Assembly: GCA_003133425.1 (NCBI GenBank)
Contig: PKXI01000419.1
Coordinates: 1-19,593, forward strand
DNA length: 19,593 bases
Source: Acidobacteriaceae bacterium
Lineage (GTDB): Bacteria > Acidobacteriota > Terriglobia > Terriglobales > Acidobacteriaceae
Direction of reading: 5' to 3'
Shown: positions 6,638-14,148 of the stretch, in pieces
How the letters are laid out: each line of letters starts with the position of its first letter
How positions within the stretch are numbered: position 1 is the first letter of the stretch
The notes under the pieces: generated by a model
Databases searched by the model: none
Told to the model about the DNA's origin: nothing
What the model saw: the letters and a program-made list of their open reading frames with translations, nothing else
Program-made: the position numbers and the translations under genes

Positions 6638-9075
6638 GCGAGATCAATAACCGGATAGCAAGTAAAGGGCTCCGTCACTACTTGCCAGTACGGAATGTAA
6701 GTAAAGTCAGGATGACCTTCAATGCTGAAATGCAGAGGTCGAAATGGGTCCTGCTTGATGCGCTCCAGGATATCTGCGTGCCGCTTGCCGCCTGCAACTT
6801 TGAGCACCGCACTGTCTGAACCGACCAACGCCAACAGAATCGGCCCGTATTCAAGCGCGAATCGCTCGTGCCCTTCAATCTTGTCGAGGCCGGTGTATTG
6901 AGTGAGCTTCAGTTGCATCGGCAAAGTGAAGCTAACAAGATCGCCCGTTGACCAGGTGCGGTCGAGAGTTACATAACTTCCCGGCTTTCCCGAAACCCCG
7001 GCTTCCTTATTGACATTTATCTGCATGGGACCGCTGGCCCACGAGGGAACGCGAATCCTGATCTTGGCCTGCGCCGGCTGCGATGAAGTTATCTCCAGTC
7101 TTACATCGGGACTCATTGGGAAGTTACCCGACATTGTAGCTTTCATCTCCGCGCCCGCCTGCGTCCACTGGATCGCAGAAGGCTCGAACAGATTTACAAA
7201 CAGGCCATCCTGCGCTACAGAGAAAATGTACTCAGGAAGTGAACCAAGCATGCGCGTCCCCTGTCCCTCGCAGCAGGAATTAGTACACAGCGGCACTGGC
7301 AGATCGCCCTTCATCCCGACGAGCCGCGCGTGGTAGATGATTCCGTGGGAGCCCACCTGGTTGGCAAGCCCGACGTTGTAAATAGACTTTTCAATCTCGT
7401 TCGCGTACTTCTCCTGCTCGGGATACATGAGTTGAAAGCGCTGATTGAAGCGAGCCCAGAAGGCGCTTCCGCACGTCTCGCCGGTTTCACAGAATGGAAA
7501 TTGCGCATTCAGCCGGTAAGACCCCGGCGGAAATTCTCCAAACTCGGTTATCGCAATCGATCCGCCCACATGTTCCCAGTGATCGTGATATAAGTCCCAC
7601 GCGCCGTTCATCGCATCCAGATAGCGCTTGTCGCCCGTAGCGCGATAGACATCGAGATAGGCTTCGAAGTCAGTTATCAGGTAGTTATGCGGGCGGTCGT
7701 AAGGATACTGCCACACAACATCAGTGTTATGCCCCGCAAGCCCGTCCAGCCAGTAGTTTTCCTGATAGTAGCGCTGAATCACCCGGATATCTTCCGGCTT
7801 TCCAACTGGCGTAAAGTACATGCGCGTGTTGCCGATCATGCCCTGTACACCCTGCGTTCCTCCGCGCATCATCTTGGGCAGATAAGCGCACTTATCGAAC
7901 CAGTCGTAGAATCCCCGCAGTAATTCAAACGCCTTGGGATTCCCGGCGTAGCCTGCTTCGATAAGTCCGTGCGTAACCCATGCGCGCGTATAACCGCCGC
8001 GCTCCGAATTAAGAATCAACTCTTCTGGATACGCCATGATGTAACCGTTAGGCGCTCGGCACTCTTCAATGCCATCGACGACGGCGTTCAGCCAGGCGCG
8101 CAACTCGGGGTGGTCGATCCAGCGCAGCGTGTTACCTGCGCCCATCATGAAGCGGCCTGCACTGGAACCGGGAAGCGTCGTCTCCCAGAAGGCAATGGGC
8201 TGGCGCATTCCGGAGCGAACGGGCTTGCCGGCGCGCTCGCGAAACGGGCGAAGCATCTCCTCCAAAGAAAACGATCCGAGCAGATACGTGATGTTGTTTT
8301 CCATCGCGCGCCGAAAGAGCCCCTGCCCTTCGCGGACCGAAACCCCGGAGAGCGGCACGCTGGCCTGAAACGGAACCTTGTGCCACTGTGCGGCCGGCGT
8401 GACGTTGCTGGTATTGTCCGTAACAATGCCCTCGCCCATGGGCCGCGGACGGCGCGTTATCTGCTGCAGGTCACCGCGATTCCCCAGGTCCGGGTCGCCA
8501 CTGACCGGACAGCTCTCAGCGACATCTTTGCCGCCGGAAACAACTTCAACTTTGGAGAGAGCGAGCTTGTAGCCAACGCCATCCTGGGCAGGCCGCAGCT
8601 GGGTAGCCGTCAAGCGAATATAACGGCCGGATACGCTGCTCGTCGCGAACTCCGCGATCTGGTCGTGAGGCTCGGCAAAGTCTGCGGCTGTGTGGTCAAT
8701 CAGCATAACAGGATTCGAGAAGGAGGGATCGTTTGATGCTTCGATGCGGAAGCGCGGTGGGAATCCATAGCCCTTTGCGTATTCGTCTCCGGGAGTAAAA
8801 GCCGGATAGAGGCGCAGGCTCTCAACGGGGCGCGGGATACCGAGATCGATCTGCAGCCAGGTAACCGTCGCTGACTCATGCGCAATCTTGGAGACATACG
8901 GCCGGTACCATGTTCCTGCGGCCCACGCCATTCGGCCAAGCGATCTTACGGTCCCGGCGGGCAGATCTGGTGAGCCTGCAAGAGCAACAGCGCGCGGGCC
9001 GAGGGTCTGGAGCGCTGCAACCGCGGCTCCTGCTTTCATGAATTCACGGCGATCGATATGCAAATTGGCAGACAC
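6634..9075 (-). CDS. Tat-exported GH127-type glycosidase (beta-L-arabinofuranosidase-like) with F5/8C-like domain
   Basis: An 813-residue exported enzyme. Residues 8-30 carry a twin-arginine signal (DRREFMKAG then a hydrophobic stretch). Residues about 40-180 look like a discoidin/F5-8C carbohydrate-binding fold (WLQIDLGIPRPVESLRLYP, FRIEASNDPSF, GRYIRLTATQL). The rest is the DUF1680/GH127 (alpha/alpha)6 barrel and beta domains. In characterised GH127 enzymes a zinc site is made of Glu-x-Cys plus Cys-Cys, one Cys being the nucleophile. The same residues occur here as ETC at 533-535 and SCC at 600-602, so the enzyme should be active. Beta-L-arabinofuranoside cleavage is the family's known activity, but related families use other sugars. 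The start is GTG at 9075, supported by CGAGGAGAA eight bases upstream. A TTGACA hexamer lies at 9189-9184 with a poor -10 17 bases further. It converges with the MFS gene with overlapping stops. Confidence 0.9.
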   Translation of the reverse strand: MSANLHIDRREFMKAGAAVAALQTLGPRAVALAGSPDLPAGTVRSLGRMAWAAGTWYRPYVSKIAHESATVTWLQIDLGIPRPVESLRLYPAFTPGDEYAKGYGFPPRFRIEASNDPSFSNPVMLIDHTAADFAEPHDQIAEFATSSVSGRYIRLTATQLRPAQDGVGYKLALSKVEVVSGGKDVAESCPVSGDPDLGNRGDLQQITRRPRPMGEGIVTDNTSNVTPAAQWHKVPFQASVPLSGVSVREGQGLFRRAMENNITYLLGSFSLEEMLRPFRERAGKPVRSGMRQPIAFWETTLPGSSAGRFMMGAGNTLRWIDHPELRAWLNAVVDGIEECRAPNGYIMAYPEELILNSERGGYTRAWVTHGLIEAGYAGNPKAFELLRGFYDWFDKCAYLPKMMRGGTQGVQGMIGNTRMYFTPVGKPEDIRVIQRYYQENYWLDGLAGHNTDVVWQYPYDRPHNYLITDFEAYLDVYRATGDKRYLDAMNGAWDLYHDHWEHVGGSIAITEFGEFPPGSYRLNAQFPFCETGETCGSAFWARFNQRFQLMYPEQEKYANEIEKSIYNVGLANQVGSHGIIYHARLVGMKGDLPVPLCTNSCCEGQGTRMLGSLPEYIFSVAQDGLFVNLFEPSAIQWTQAGAEMKATMSGNFPMSPDVRLEITSSQPAQAKIRIRVPSWASGPMQINVNKEAGVSGKPGSYVTLDRTWSTGDLVSFTLPMQLKLTQYTGLDKIEGHERFALEYGPILLALVGSDSAVLKVAGGKRHADILERIKQDPFRPLHFSIEGHPDFTYIPYWQVVTEPFTCYPVIDLA

Positions 9076-9456
9076 CTTGATTTCTCCTCGAACGGGCAGC
9101 AGCCGCCGGACGAGAGCCGAAGTACCGTGGCAAACCTTGCGGTTGCTCCGGAATCATGCCACTCCAGGTTGGCTCGGGCGGGCTGTCAAACCATGTTACG
9201 CCGGATTTCCGAGGCCTTGCAGCCGAAGAGGAAGAGGAAGGTGCGAGATCATCCAGTCATGACGAAATCGCGAAGCAATCAGCGCAAAAGAATCCCGTCT
9301 CGGAAGAACGGAGAGAGTTGCGGGCGCAAAAAAAACGGCCCCCGTTTTAACGGGGGCCAAGTTGCCTTGGTTCTCTCGCTTTGCGAGAGCTTGGTTGGCG
9401 GCCTCGGCGGGGTGGCCGTTGGCGCACGGATGCCTCGGAGGAAGGACGAAGGCCTT
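9076..9456. other. Gene-free gap: GH127 leader and OmpA-gene 3' end
   Basis: No coding frame here is convincing. The left part is the leader of the GH127 gene, including a minus-strand TTGACA at 9189-9184 with TGGAGT 17 bases downstream, a weak promoter candidate. A purine-rich run at about 9222-9243 (GAAGAGGAAGAGGAAGG) is present. The right part holds the terminator of the OmpA-like gene and its untranslated 3' tail, with a small GGCC-TTTTAC-GGCC palindrome at 9451-9464 spanning the stop codon. Confidence 0.6.
9328..9358 (-). terminator. Intrinsic terminator of the OmpA-like gene
   Basis: On the minus strand an 8-bp GC-only stem (arms 9351-9358 and 9337-9344, GGCCCCCG) with a six-base loop is followed by one G and eight T (complement of 9328-9335). 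It lies about 100 bases beyond the OmpA-like stop codon and is the clearest rho-independent terminator in the window. Confidence 0.93.
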
Positions 9457-10353
9457 TTACGGCCTATCCGCGCCAGTCGAGGAAGCAACACCCTGGGGTG
9501 GTGCAGCTACCTGGGCCGCCAAACTGTTTGCCATCAATCGTACGTGCACATCGCTTGTCCTTACCGGCTTGGTGTCTTGATTGTCGGCTGAGGCTACCTC
9601 GACATTGCCGAGGGCTACGAAGTGCATACGATAGACGGGAATCTGATGTTCCGACACAAGGTAGCGCTCGACGGACTGAGCCAGACGCTGCGAGCTCTGG
9701 ATGCCGACGCTGCCTGCATGAGGTGAATGAGCTTCCAGTTCCAGGATGTATCCATCCTGGCCTGTGACGCCTGCCGCCAAGTCGTCGAGCTGCTTCTTGG
9801 CTGCTGCCGACAGTATCGGGCTTCCTCCACGGAAAGCGATATCGACGTCAGTCACCTGGCGATACTTGTCGAGACCGTTGACGGTTGTGTTCAATTGGTC
9901 AACATGGCCGCTTGCACCCTGGGCAATACCGCTCGCATTTTGAGCCTGGGTACCCGCCGTGGTGGCCAGTTGATTGGCCGCGTCCGCGGCAGCCTGCGCC
10001 TTGTTGATGCCGGCTGTTGCCCTGGTATCCACGTCTTGAATATCGCGAGCGTTCTTCGCGTTCACTTCATCCAGTTCGCTCAGCCGGTTGTTGATGGGGT
10101 CGGTTTGCTTCTTGACCCACACTTTGCGGGCGAACGGGTTAACGCGGCCCCAAAATCCCTCTCTTGCAGGGGCAACATAGGGGGCCGCCGGTGTGTAGTT
10201 CTGGGGGAGGGTATTTGATGTTTGGGCGCTCTGAGACGAGTCACCTGCGGGCTGGGTCTGCTGGGCCCATGCGGGAATTCCGACCGCGGATGCCAGCACG
10301 AATATCGCGATCTGGCTAGGGAAAGAGTTCCGAACAATAGCATTCATTTTCAT
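9457..10353 (-). CDS. Exported OmpA-like protein with coiled-coil region; degenerate peptidoglycan site
   Basis: A 298-residue envelope protein. Residues 1-30 are a Sec signal peptide ending IPAWA before QQTQ. A low-complexity Ser/Thr/Pro/Gln stretch (31-65) follows, then a short conserved-looking segment EGFWGRVNPFARKVWV (65-80). Residues about 88-163 are Ala-, Asn- and Gln-rich and helical, resembling Lpp-type coiled coil. Residues about 168-275 form an OmpA-C-like domain (VDIAFRGGSPILSAAAKKQ, then SSQRLAQSVERYLV). In OmpA domains that bind diaminopimelate, an Asp in GHTD and an Arg in LSxxRA are needed. Here the first motif reads AHSP (208-211), so the Asp is replaced, while Arg 223 is kept. 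It may therefore bind peptidoglycan poorly or differently. The ATG at 10353 has an AGAGGGAT site about nine bases upstream. It has its own terminator. A structural or outer-membrane linking role is inferred. Confidence 0.85.
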   Translation of the reverse strand: MKMNAIVRNSFPSQIAIFVLASAVGIPAWAQQTQPAGDSSQSAQTSNTLPQNYTPAAPYVAPAREGFWGRVNPFARKVWVKKQTDPINNRLSELDEVNAKNARDIQDVDTRATAGINKAQAAADAANQLATTAGTQAQNASGIAQGASGHVDQLNTTVNGLDKYRQVTDVDIAFRGGSPILSAAAKKQLDDLAAGVTGQDGYILELEAHSPHAGSVGIQSSQRLAQSVERYLVSEHQIPVYRMHFVALGNVEVASADNQDTKPVRTSDVHVRLMANSLAAQVAAPPQGVASSTGADRP

Positions 10354-10619
10354 GGGTTGAGATCCCTCTTGGAAACATTCTCCGCACCTGGTTCAGCGGG
10401 CTGAGCGGTAATGTCTGCTCGCCCTTACTATTGCAATGCCCATGCCAAAGCAGTCTGGGCCTCTGCCGAATATTTATCCTATTTGTAATGAGTCGTTTAT
10501 GGAGATGACTTTCAGCCAGGGACGTCCAAGGCGACCTCTCGAAAGGTCTGCGGCCATGTAATTTTTGCATGGACCGGTACTTTCTACCCGGTAAAGACGT
10601 TATGACCCAGGTTCCAGCC

Positions 10620-11141
10620 TTATTTTGCGTCGACGCGGATGATCCGCAGTTCAGGAAATACCCCGTCCCAATCCGGTGAGACGGCATCAAAGATGAGCCG
10701 GAAGTCCTGCTCGTCTCCGGGTTTCAGCGGGGCGGCGGAAACCGGTTCGACGTCAATATATGGGTCGCGCATCCTGATCAGCTTGAGTGACTGGGTTTCG
10801 TTCTGAGCAACTTCATGCGCTATGTTCCGGAAGAGAATCTGGACGGTGATCCCCGTGACTGTTCGGTTGCCCTTGTTGGCGATGTGCCCGTCAAGGTAAG
10901 TGACCTTCCCGCCGGCAAGATTCGCAGACTCGCTCATGGCCAGTTGGCTGATGGGGAGACTCGATGCGTATGGGTCCGCCGTGGTGGAGGTGGGCATCAC
11001 CTGCGGGCCATGCTTGCCGTGGCCGTAGATAACTACCAGGCCAATTACCACTGCGACGACGATGGCTGCTGCAACAGCGATCGGCAGCCAGTTACGCTCC
11101 TGCGCTTCTGCAGGACGAATCAGTTGGGGACCAGTGCTCAC
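10620..11141 (-). CDS. DUF2393-like membrane-anchored protein
   Basis: A 173-residue protein with a short cytoplasmic N-terminus, one transmembrane helix (about residues 18-40, LPIAVAAAIVVAVVIGLVVI) and an extracytoplasmic domain. That domain has a beta-sandwich feel (KVTYLDGHIANKGNRTVTGITVQILFRN, then PLKPGDEQDFRLIFD), similar to FxLYD/DUF2393 proteins seen in Acidobacteriota; the family name is from memory of the pattern. The only credible start is GTG at 11141. It has no ribosome site, but a TAGAAT -10 hexamer ends seven bases before it, which suggests a leaderless transcript. About 265 bases without a gene separate it from the downstream OmpA-like gene, so they may be separate units. That gap holds only weak hairpins (for example GACCT-N6-AGGTC at 10533-10548). 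No enzymatic motif is visible; function unknown. Confidence 0.82.
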   Translation of the reverse strand: MSTGPQLIRPAEAQERNWLPIAVAAAIVVAVVIGLVVIYGHGKHGPQVMPTSTTADPYASSLPISQLAMSESANLAGGKVTYLDGHIANKGNRTVTGITVQILFRNIAHEVAQNETQSLKLIRMRDPYIDVEPVSAAPLKPGDEQDFRLIFDAVSPDWDGVFPELRIIRVDAK

Positions 11142-11148
11142 GAGCGAA

Positions 11149-11154
11149 ATTCTA
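11149..11154 (-). promoter_or_regulatory. -10 box of a likely leaderless promoter
   Basis: Minus-strand TAGAAT matches the extended TANNNT consensus. It is seven bases from the GTG start of the DUF2393-like gene, so transcription would begin at or next to the start codon. A matching -35 is not obvious at 17 bases. This explains the absence of a Shine-Dalgarno sequence in front of that gene. Confidence 0.5.
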
Positions 11155-11402
11155 CACCCGTTACCGAAGGAATACCTGCGCTAACAAAATTGCTGCCGGT
11201 AGGCGGTGGCATTGCCGAGAAACGGCGATAAAGAGATAAGGATAAGAGTGTTCAGCATTTTGACTGGATCTTAATTTTCTCTTGCATCTCCGTAGAGTAG
11301 ATTGCGTCTAAGCATGCAAACGTAAGATCCCCAACGTGCCGGGAACCGGCACATCGAACAATTCGTAACACTTGCTGAAAGGCATGGAAAGGCAGGCCCG
11401 CA

Positions 11403-11549
11403 ATGCATCGCTCCCCCGAGTTCTCATCCAATCCGATGCCCACATCCGCAAGCGGATTTCAGAGGCCCGCCCAGGCGGCAACCATGGTGTATCAGGGCGT
11501 GACCATCGCCGCAATGCTGTTGCTGCTCTGCACTCTGTGGGTGTTCTGA
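11403..11549 (+). CDS. Small single-pass membrane protein (48 residues)
   Basis: A short gene. The ATG at 11403 is preceded by AAGGCAGG at six bases. The protein has a polar, Ser/Pro-rich N-terminus (MHRSPEFSSNPMPTSASGF) and then one hydrophobic helix at about residues 28-48 ending TLWVF just before TGA. This is the form of a C-tail-anchored small membrane protein. An inner ATG at 11484 would give a 21-residue version that is almost only the helix. It converges with the DUF1648 gene, 25 bases away, and lies on the strand opposite both flanking genes. The base order in the segment is not explained by any gene on the other strand. Similar tiny proteins with a MVYQ-x-TIAA helix are, to my memory, common in this phylum, but I cannot check that here. 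Function unknown. Confidence 0.6.
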   Translation: MHRSPEFSSNPMPTSASGFQRPAQAATMVYQGVTIAAMLLLLCTLWVF

Positions 11550-11574
11550 ACCGCCGGGCAATAGGCTTGGCAGA

Positions 11575-12060
11575 CTATCTCCCCGCCTCTTGCTGTGCTG
11601 CCCTGAACATCGCCACGATATGCCAGGCAATTGTCGCAAACACTGCTACAAGTGCTATAGGCATCAGCATGCCGGGCAGTCCCTGCTGCGGATGACGCGC
11701 CACCTCAATTGTGGCCCACTGAATCCAGGTAAAAAGGCAAATCAACTCCACCTTGAGCCACGCAATCATGTCGAGCGCGAGCGCCTGGAGCTGCAATCGG
11801 TTTTGCGTAGTAACTCGTACCGGATAGTTGAACGCGGAGGGAAATCTCGTGACCACGGTAAAGAGCAGATAGATTGAAACGGCAATGGCCGGCAGCAGCA
11901 GGAGCATCGTCGGCGTTCCCCAGCCATTGGGATTGCCCGCTGCGTCGAAATGGGTGGGGATGCGTTCCGGAAGACGTTCAGGCCCGAATAGTGCGCGATA
12001 CGTTATCCAGAGTTGAACGGCCAGGGTTGCCAGGGCCATAGCTTCAAGAAACTTGCGCAT
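11575..12060 (-). CDS. DUF1648-domain membrane protein
   Basis: A 161-residue integral membrane protein with about four helices (roughly 4-24, 51-70, 97-117, 130-152). Between helices 1 and 2 it carries the signature IPTHFDAAGNPNGW (34-47), the DUF1648 motif found at the N-terminus of SdpI-type immunity/signalling proteins and many stand-alone proteins. SdpI proteins protect against a toxin and can sequester a repressor. Here the extra SdpI helices are missing, so only the DUF1648 name is safe. The ATG at 12060 has GGAAAGG about six bases upstream. A TACAAT -10 candidate lies on the minus strand at 12086-12081. It follows the DnaC-like gene on the same strand after 112 bases, so it may have its own promoter. 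Confidence 0.85.
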   Translation of the reverse strand: MRKFLEAMALATLAVQLWITYRALFGPERLPERIPTHFDAAGNPNGWGTPTMLLLLPAIAVSIYLLFTVVTRFPSAFNYPVRVTTQNRLQLQALALDMIAWLKVELICLFTWIQWATIEVARHPQQGLPGMLMPIALVAVFATIAWHIVAMFRAAQQEAGR

Positions 12061-12080
12061 GGAGACCTTTCCGATGACCG

Positions 12081-12099
12081 ATTGTATGGAAACAATACA
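12081..12099 (-). promoter_or_regulatory. Candidate promoter -10 with overlapping palindrome upstream of the DUF1648 gene
   Basis: TGTAT (12083-12087), seven bases, ATACA (12095-12099) form an inverted repeat that overlaps a minus-strand TACAAT (12086-12081). The latter is 20 bases from the DUF1648 start. No clear -35 is present. The layout would suit repressor control of this gene, but no repressor is encoded next to it; treat as a weak candidate. Confidence 0.33.
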
Positions 12100-12172
12100 C
12101 TGTCCTGAGTTGCGGGCGTCTCAGAATCTCTCAATTAATCCTGACTACTGTGGTACTGAATCCCGAATTTCC

Positions 12173-12940
12173 TTAGCCGAAACGGGCGCGCTTTACTGTT
12201 TGACGAAAGTCCTCGCCGGTCATCTCGACGCGGACGCACATTTCCGCGAGCCGGGAGCGCATGCGGTCGCCGATCCGGTCCCCGAGCGTGTCTTCTCCCC
12301 GGGCCGGCTTGGCGCCTTCCTTATCGACCTTGAAACCCGCGCCTGCCGGCAGCTCAGGATAATTCGTGGTGATAATCGTCGTCAGTTTGTCGTTATAGCG
12401 GGAGTTAAGAATGAGGGCCACCGTGTCCCAGACCCACTCGTTGGGCTTTTGCGCTCCCAGGTCGTCCAACACCAGCACCTCTGCGGCGAACACCGGCTTC
12501 AGAAGTTCAAGTTCAGTAGTTTGAACCTGGGGATTGTAGCTGTTCTGGATGCTCTTGAGCAGTTCGCGATAGTCGCAGAACAGGCCTTTTACGCCGCGCT
12601 CTTGCACCAGCCGGCGCAGGACGCCGACGGCCAGGTGAGTTTTCCCCACGCCAATGGAACCGGTAAACAGCAGGCCCTTTCCGGCGGTATCAACCGGATA
12701 AGCCTCGACGAATTTGCGCGCAGTAAGATGGGCCTGACCCAGCGACGGGTGAGCGCCGCGAAAGGCAGTTTCGTAGCCGTCTAGAGTGTACTGCCGGTAG
12801 CGTTCCGGAATATGCGCTGCCGCCATCCGCCGCACCTCCCGTTCCATCTCCTGGCATTCGCAGGGACGGGAAACCCATTTTCCGGCGCCGTCAACCACCC
12901 GCACCAGCCCAACTCCACCGCAGATCGCGCAATTGCTCAT
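12173..12940 (-). CDS. DnaC/DnaI-type AAA+ helicase loader (IstB-like ATPase fold)
   Basis: A 255-residue cytoplasmic ATPase expected to load the replicative helicase at the origin or at restart sites. The N-terminus has a zinc-finger pattern C4-x2-C7 ... C27-x-C29, as in DnaI/DnaC-type loaders. The AAA+ core shows Walker A GSIGVGKTH (94-102), Walker B VLVLDDLGA (155-163), sensor-1 TTNY (191-194) and an arginine-rich region GDRIGDRMRSRL (220-231). A loop rich in Gly/Lys/Glu at about 196-219 enlarges the domain between sensor 1 and the Arg region. The start was set at the ATG at 12940; a TTG at 12949 is in frame but sits too close to the only AGG. No transposase lies beside it, so an IstB role in an IS21 element is unlikely, and no dnaB or dnaA gene is in view. 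It diverges from the SGNH hydrolase gene. Confidence 0.87.
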   Translation of the reverse strand: MSNCAICGGVGLVRVVDGAGKWVSRPCECQEMEREVRRMAAAHIPERYRQYTLDGYETAFRGAHPSLGQAHLTARKFVEAYPVDTAGKGLLFTGSIGVGKTHLAVGVLRRLVQERGVKGLFCDYRELLKSIQNSYNPQVQTTELELLKPVFAAEVLVLDDLGAQKPNEWVWDTVALILNSRYNDKLTTIITTNYPELPAGAGFKVDKEGAKPARGEDTLGDRIGDRMRSRLAEMCVRVEMTGEDFRQTVKRARFG

Positions 12941-13122
12941 CTGGTTCAAGCCTAGCGCACTAGGTCACGTGAGCGTGCCGGTGCACGTCCGGTACGTTTC
13001 TGTGGAAAAGCGCGGGCCCGATCGGACCGCGATTGCCTACAATCGATTTCGCGGACGGCGAGGTGCGATCTTGCTCTGTCAATTTCATTCCGCGTGAAAA
13101 AACTGAGAGTCAGGTGATTCGA

Positions 13123-13959
13123 ATGAAACTGCGTACCGCTGTTTTTGCAATGGCAATGGCCGTATTCATGATTCCGGCCTCATTAATTGCCCAGGAGACG
13201 GGAAGTCTGCCGGAGACGAAGGCCGCGCCATCTGCCGGCACGCAAACCGCGCCCGCTCCACTACAGGCCGCCCCGGCAACCCCAGCAACATCCCTTTCGG
13301 GGCATCCTGACAATGACTACTGGCGGAAGCACGATCAGCTTATGCTGTCGGATTTTCCCTGGCTCGCCCGGTTCAAGGAGGAAGATTTGGCACTTGGCCC
13401 ACCAGCCGCCGGCGAAGACCGGATCGTCTTCATGGGCGATTCCATCACCCAGGGCTGGCATCTTGACGGCTCCTTCCCCGGCAAGCCCTATATCAACCGA
13501 GGCATCAGCGGGCAGACAACGCCGCAGATGGTGTTGCGCTTTCACCAGGACGTAATAGCGCTGAAGCCGAAGGCTGTCATCATCCTTTCCGGCATCAACG
13601 ACATCGCAGGAAACACGGGGCCCATGACGCTGGAGCAAACTGAAGACAACCTGGCCGCGATGGCCGAGATGGCAACGGCCAACAAGATCAAGGTTGTGCT
13701 GTGCTCAGTGCTTCCGGCATACGATTTTCCCTGGAGCCCCGGACAATACCCCGCTCACAAAGTCGTGGCGCTTAACGAGTGGATCAAGGCCTATGCCGCC
13801 GAGAAGGGCTTCGTCTACGTGGACTTCTACTCGCCCATGAAGGACGACCGCGGCGGTCTTCCGCCAACGCTGAGCAAGGACGGCGTCCATCCGCTCCCAG
13901 CCGGATACGCAATCATGGCTCCGCTGGCGGAAGTGGGAATCGAGAAGGCGTCAAAGTAG
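13123..13959 (+). CDS. Exported SGNH/GDSL-family hydrolase
   Basis: A 278-residue secreted esterase or acetylhydrolase. Residues 1-24 are a Sec signal peptide (MKLRTAVFAM...SLIAQ), then an Ala/Pro/Thr linker (30-58). The SGNH blocks are complete: GDSIT with Ser 107 (block I), the Gly of RGISG at 127 (block II), GIND with Asn 159 (block III), and DGVH with Asp 253 and His 256 (block V). These give the Ser-Asp-His triad and oxyanion hole of the PAF-acetylhydrolase-like branch, which often removes acetyl groups from carbohydrates or acyl chains from lipids; the substrate cannot be read. The ATG at 13123 is preceded by AGGTGAT at about four bases. The reading frame is open from 13033, but the extra residues before the signal peptide look non-coding. 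A TACAAT at 13038-13043 may be the -10. A bulged hairpin follows the stop. Confidence 0.9.
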   Translation: MKLRTAVFAMAMAVFMIPASLIAQETGSLPETKAAPSAGTQTAPAPLQAAPATPATSLSGHPDNDYWRKHDQLMLSDFPWLARFKEEDLALGPPAAGEDRIVFMGDSITQGWHLDGSFPGKPYINRGISGQTTPQMVLRFHQDVIALKPKAVIILSGINDIAGNTGPMTLEQTEDNLAAMAEMATANKIKVVLCSVLPAYDFPWSPGQYPAHKVVALNEWIKAYAAEKGFVYVDFYSPMKDDRGGLPPTLSKDGVHPLPAGYAIMAPLAEVGIEKASK

Positions 13960-13965
13960 AGGACA

Positions 13966-14000
13966 GAGCGCAGGGAACAGGAAAAGCCTCCCTTGCGCTC
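13966..14000 (+). terminator. Hairpin after the SGNH hydrolase gene
   Basis: GAGCGCAGGGA (13966-13976) pairs with TCCCTTGCGCTC (13989-14000) over 11 base pairs with one bulged T and a 12-base loop. It starts seven bases after the stop. No T-run follows, so termination would be weak or rho-assisted, but the placement suits a 3' end structure. Confidence 0.5.
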
Positions 14001-14060
14001 CAACCGCTGGCTCCACCAAAATGCGCGACAAGGATGGGCACCCAATCGATTTTCGGGGTC

Positions 14061-14148
14061 TGAAAGGTTGGCCTAAAGGGTTCTACATAAGCGCTAAAGG
14101 TTCGCTTAAAGGGTTGCGATTTTGCGCAAATGTTCGCTTATAGGGTTG
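14061..14148 (+). repeat. Imperfect short repeats of the TAAAGGGTT type
   Basis: Five related units lie at about 14061 (TGAAAGGTTG), 14072 (CCTAAAGGGTTC), 14093 (GCTAAAGGTTC), 14104 (GCTTAAAGGGTTG) and 14136 (GCTTATAGGGTTG). Spacing is irregular (11 to 32 bases), all are in the same orientation, and GTTCGCTTA occurs before two of them. They could be decayed tandem repeats or binding sites; no gene starts close by. Confidence 0.55.

Noticed and set aside
7969..8736. Plus-strand frame of 255 residues opposite the GH127 gene
   Set aside because: Antisense to a well-supported enzyme; composition typical of a shadow frame.
11372..11695. 107-residue plus-strand frame overlapping the DUF1648 gene
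   Set aside because: It overlaps a solid gene by 120 bases, while the small membrane protein in another frame (11403-11549) explains the same segment better.
12053..12784. Plus-strand frame of 243 residues opposite the DnaC-like gene
   Set aside because: Antisense to a gene with intact Walker motifs; no start signal.
12173..12940. IstB of an IS21-type insertion sequence
   Set aside because: No istA transposase, terminal inverted repeats or target duplication is visible; the zinc-finger N-terminus favours a helicase loader.
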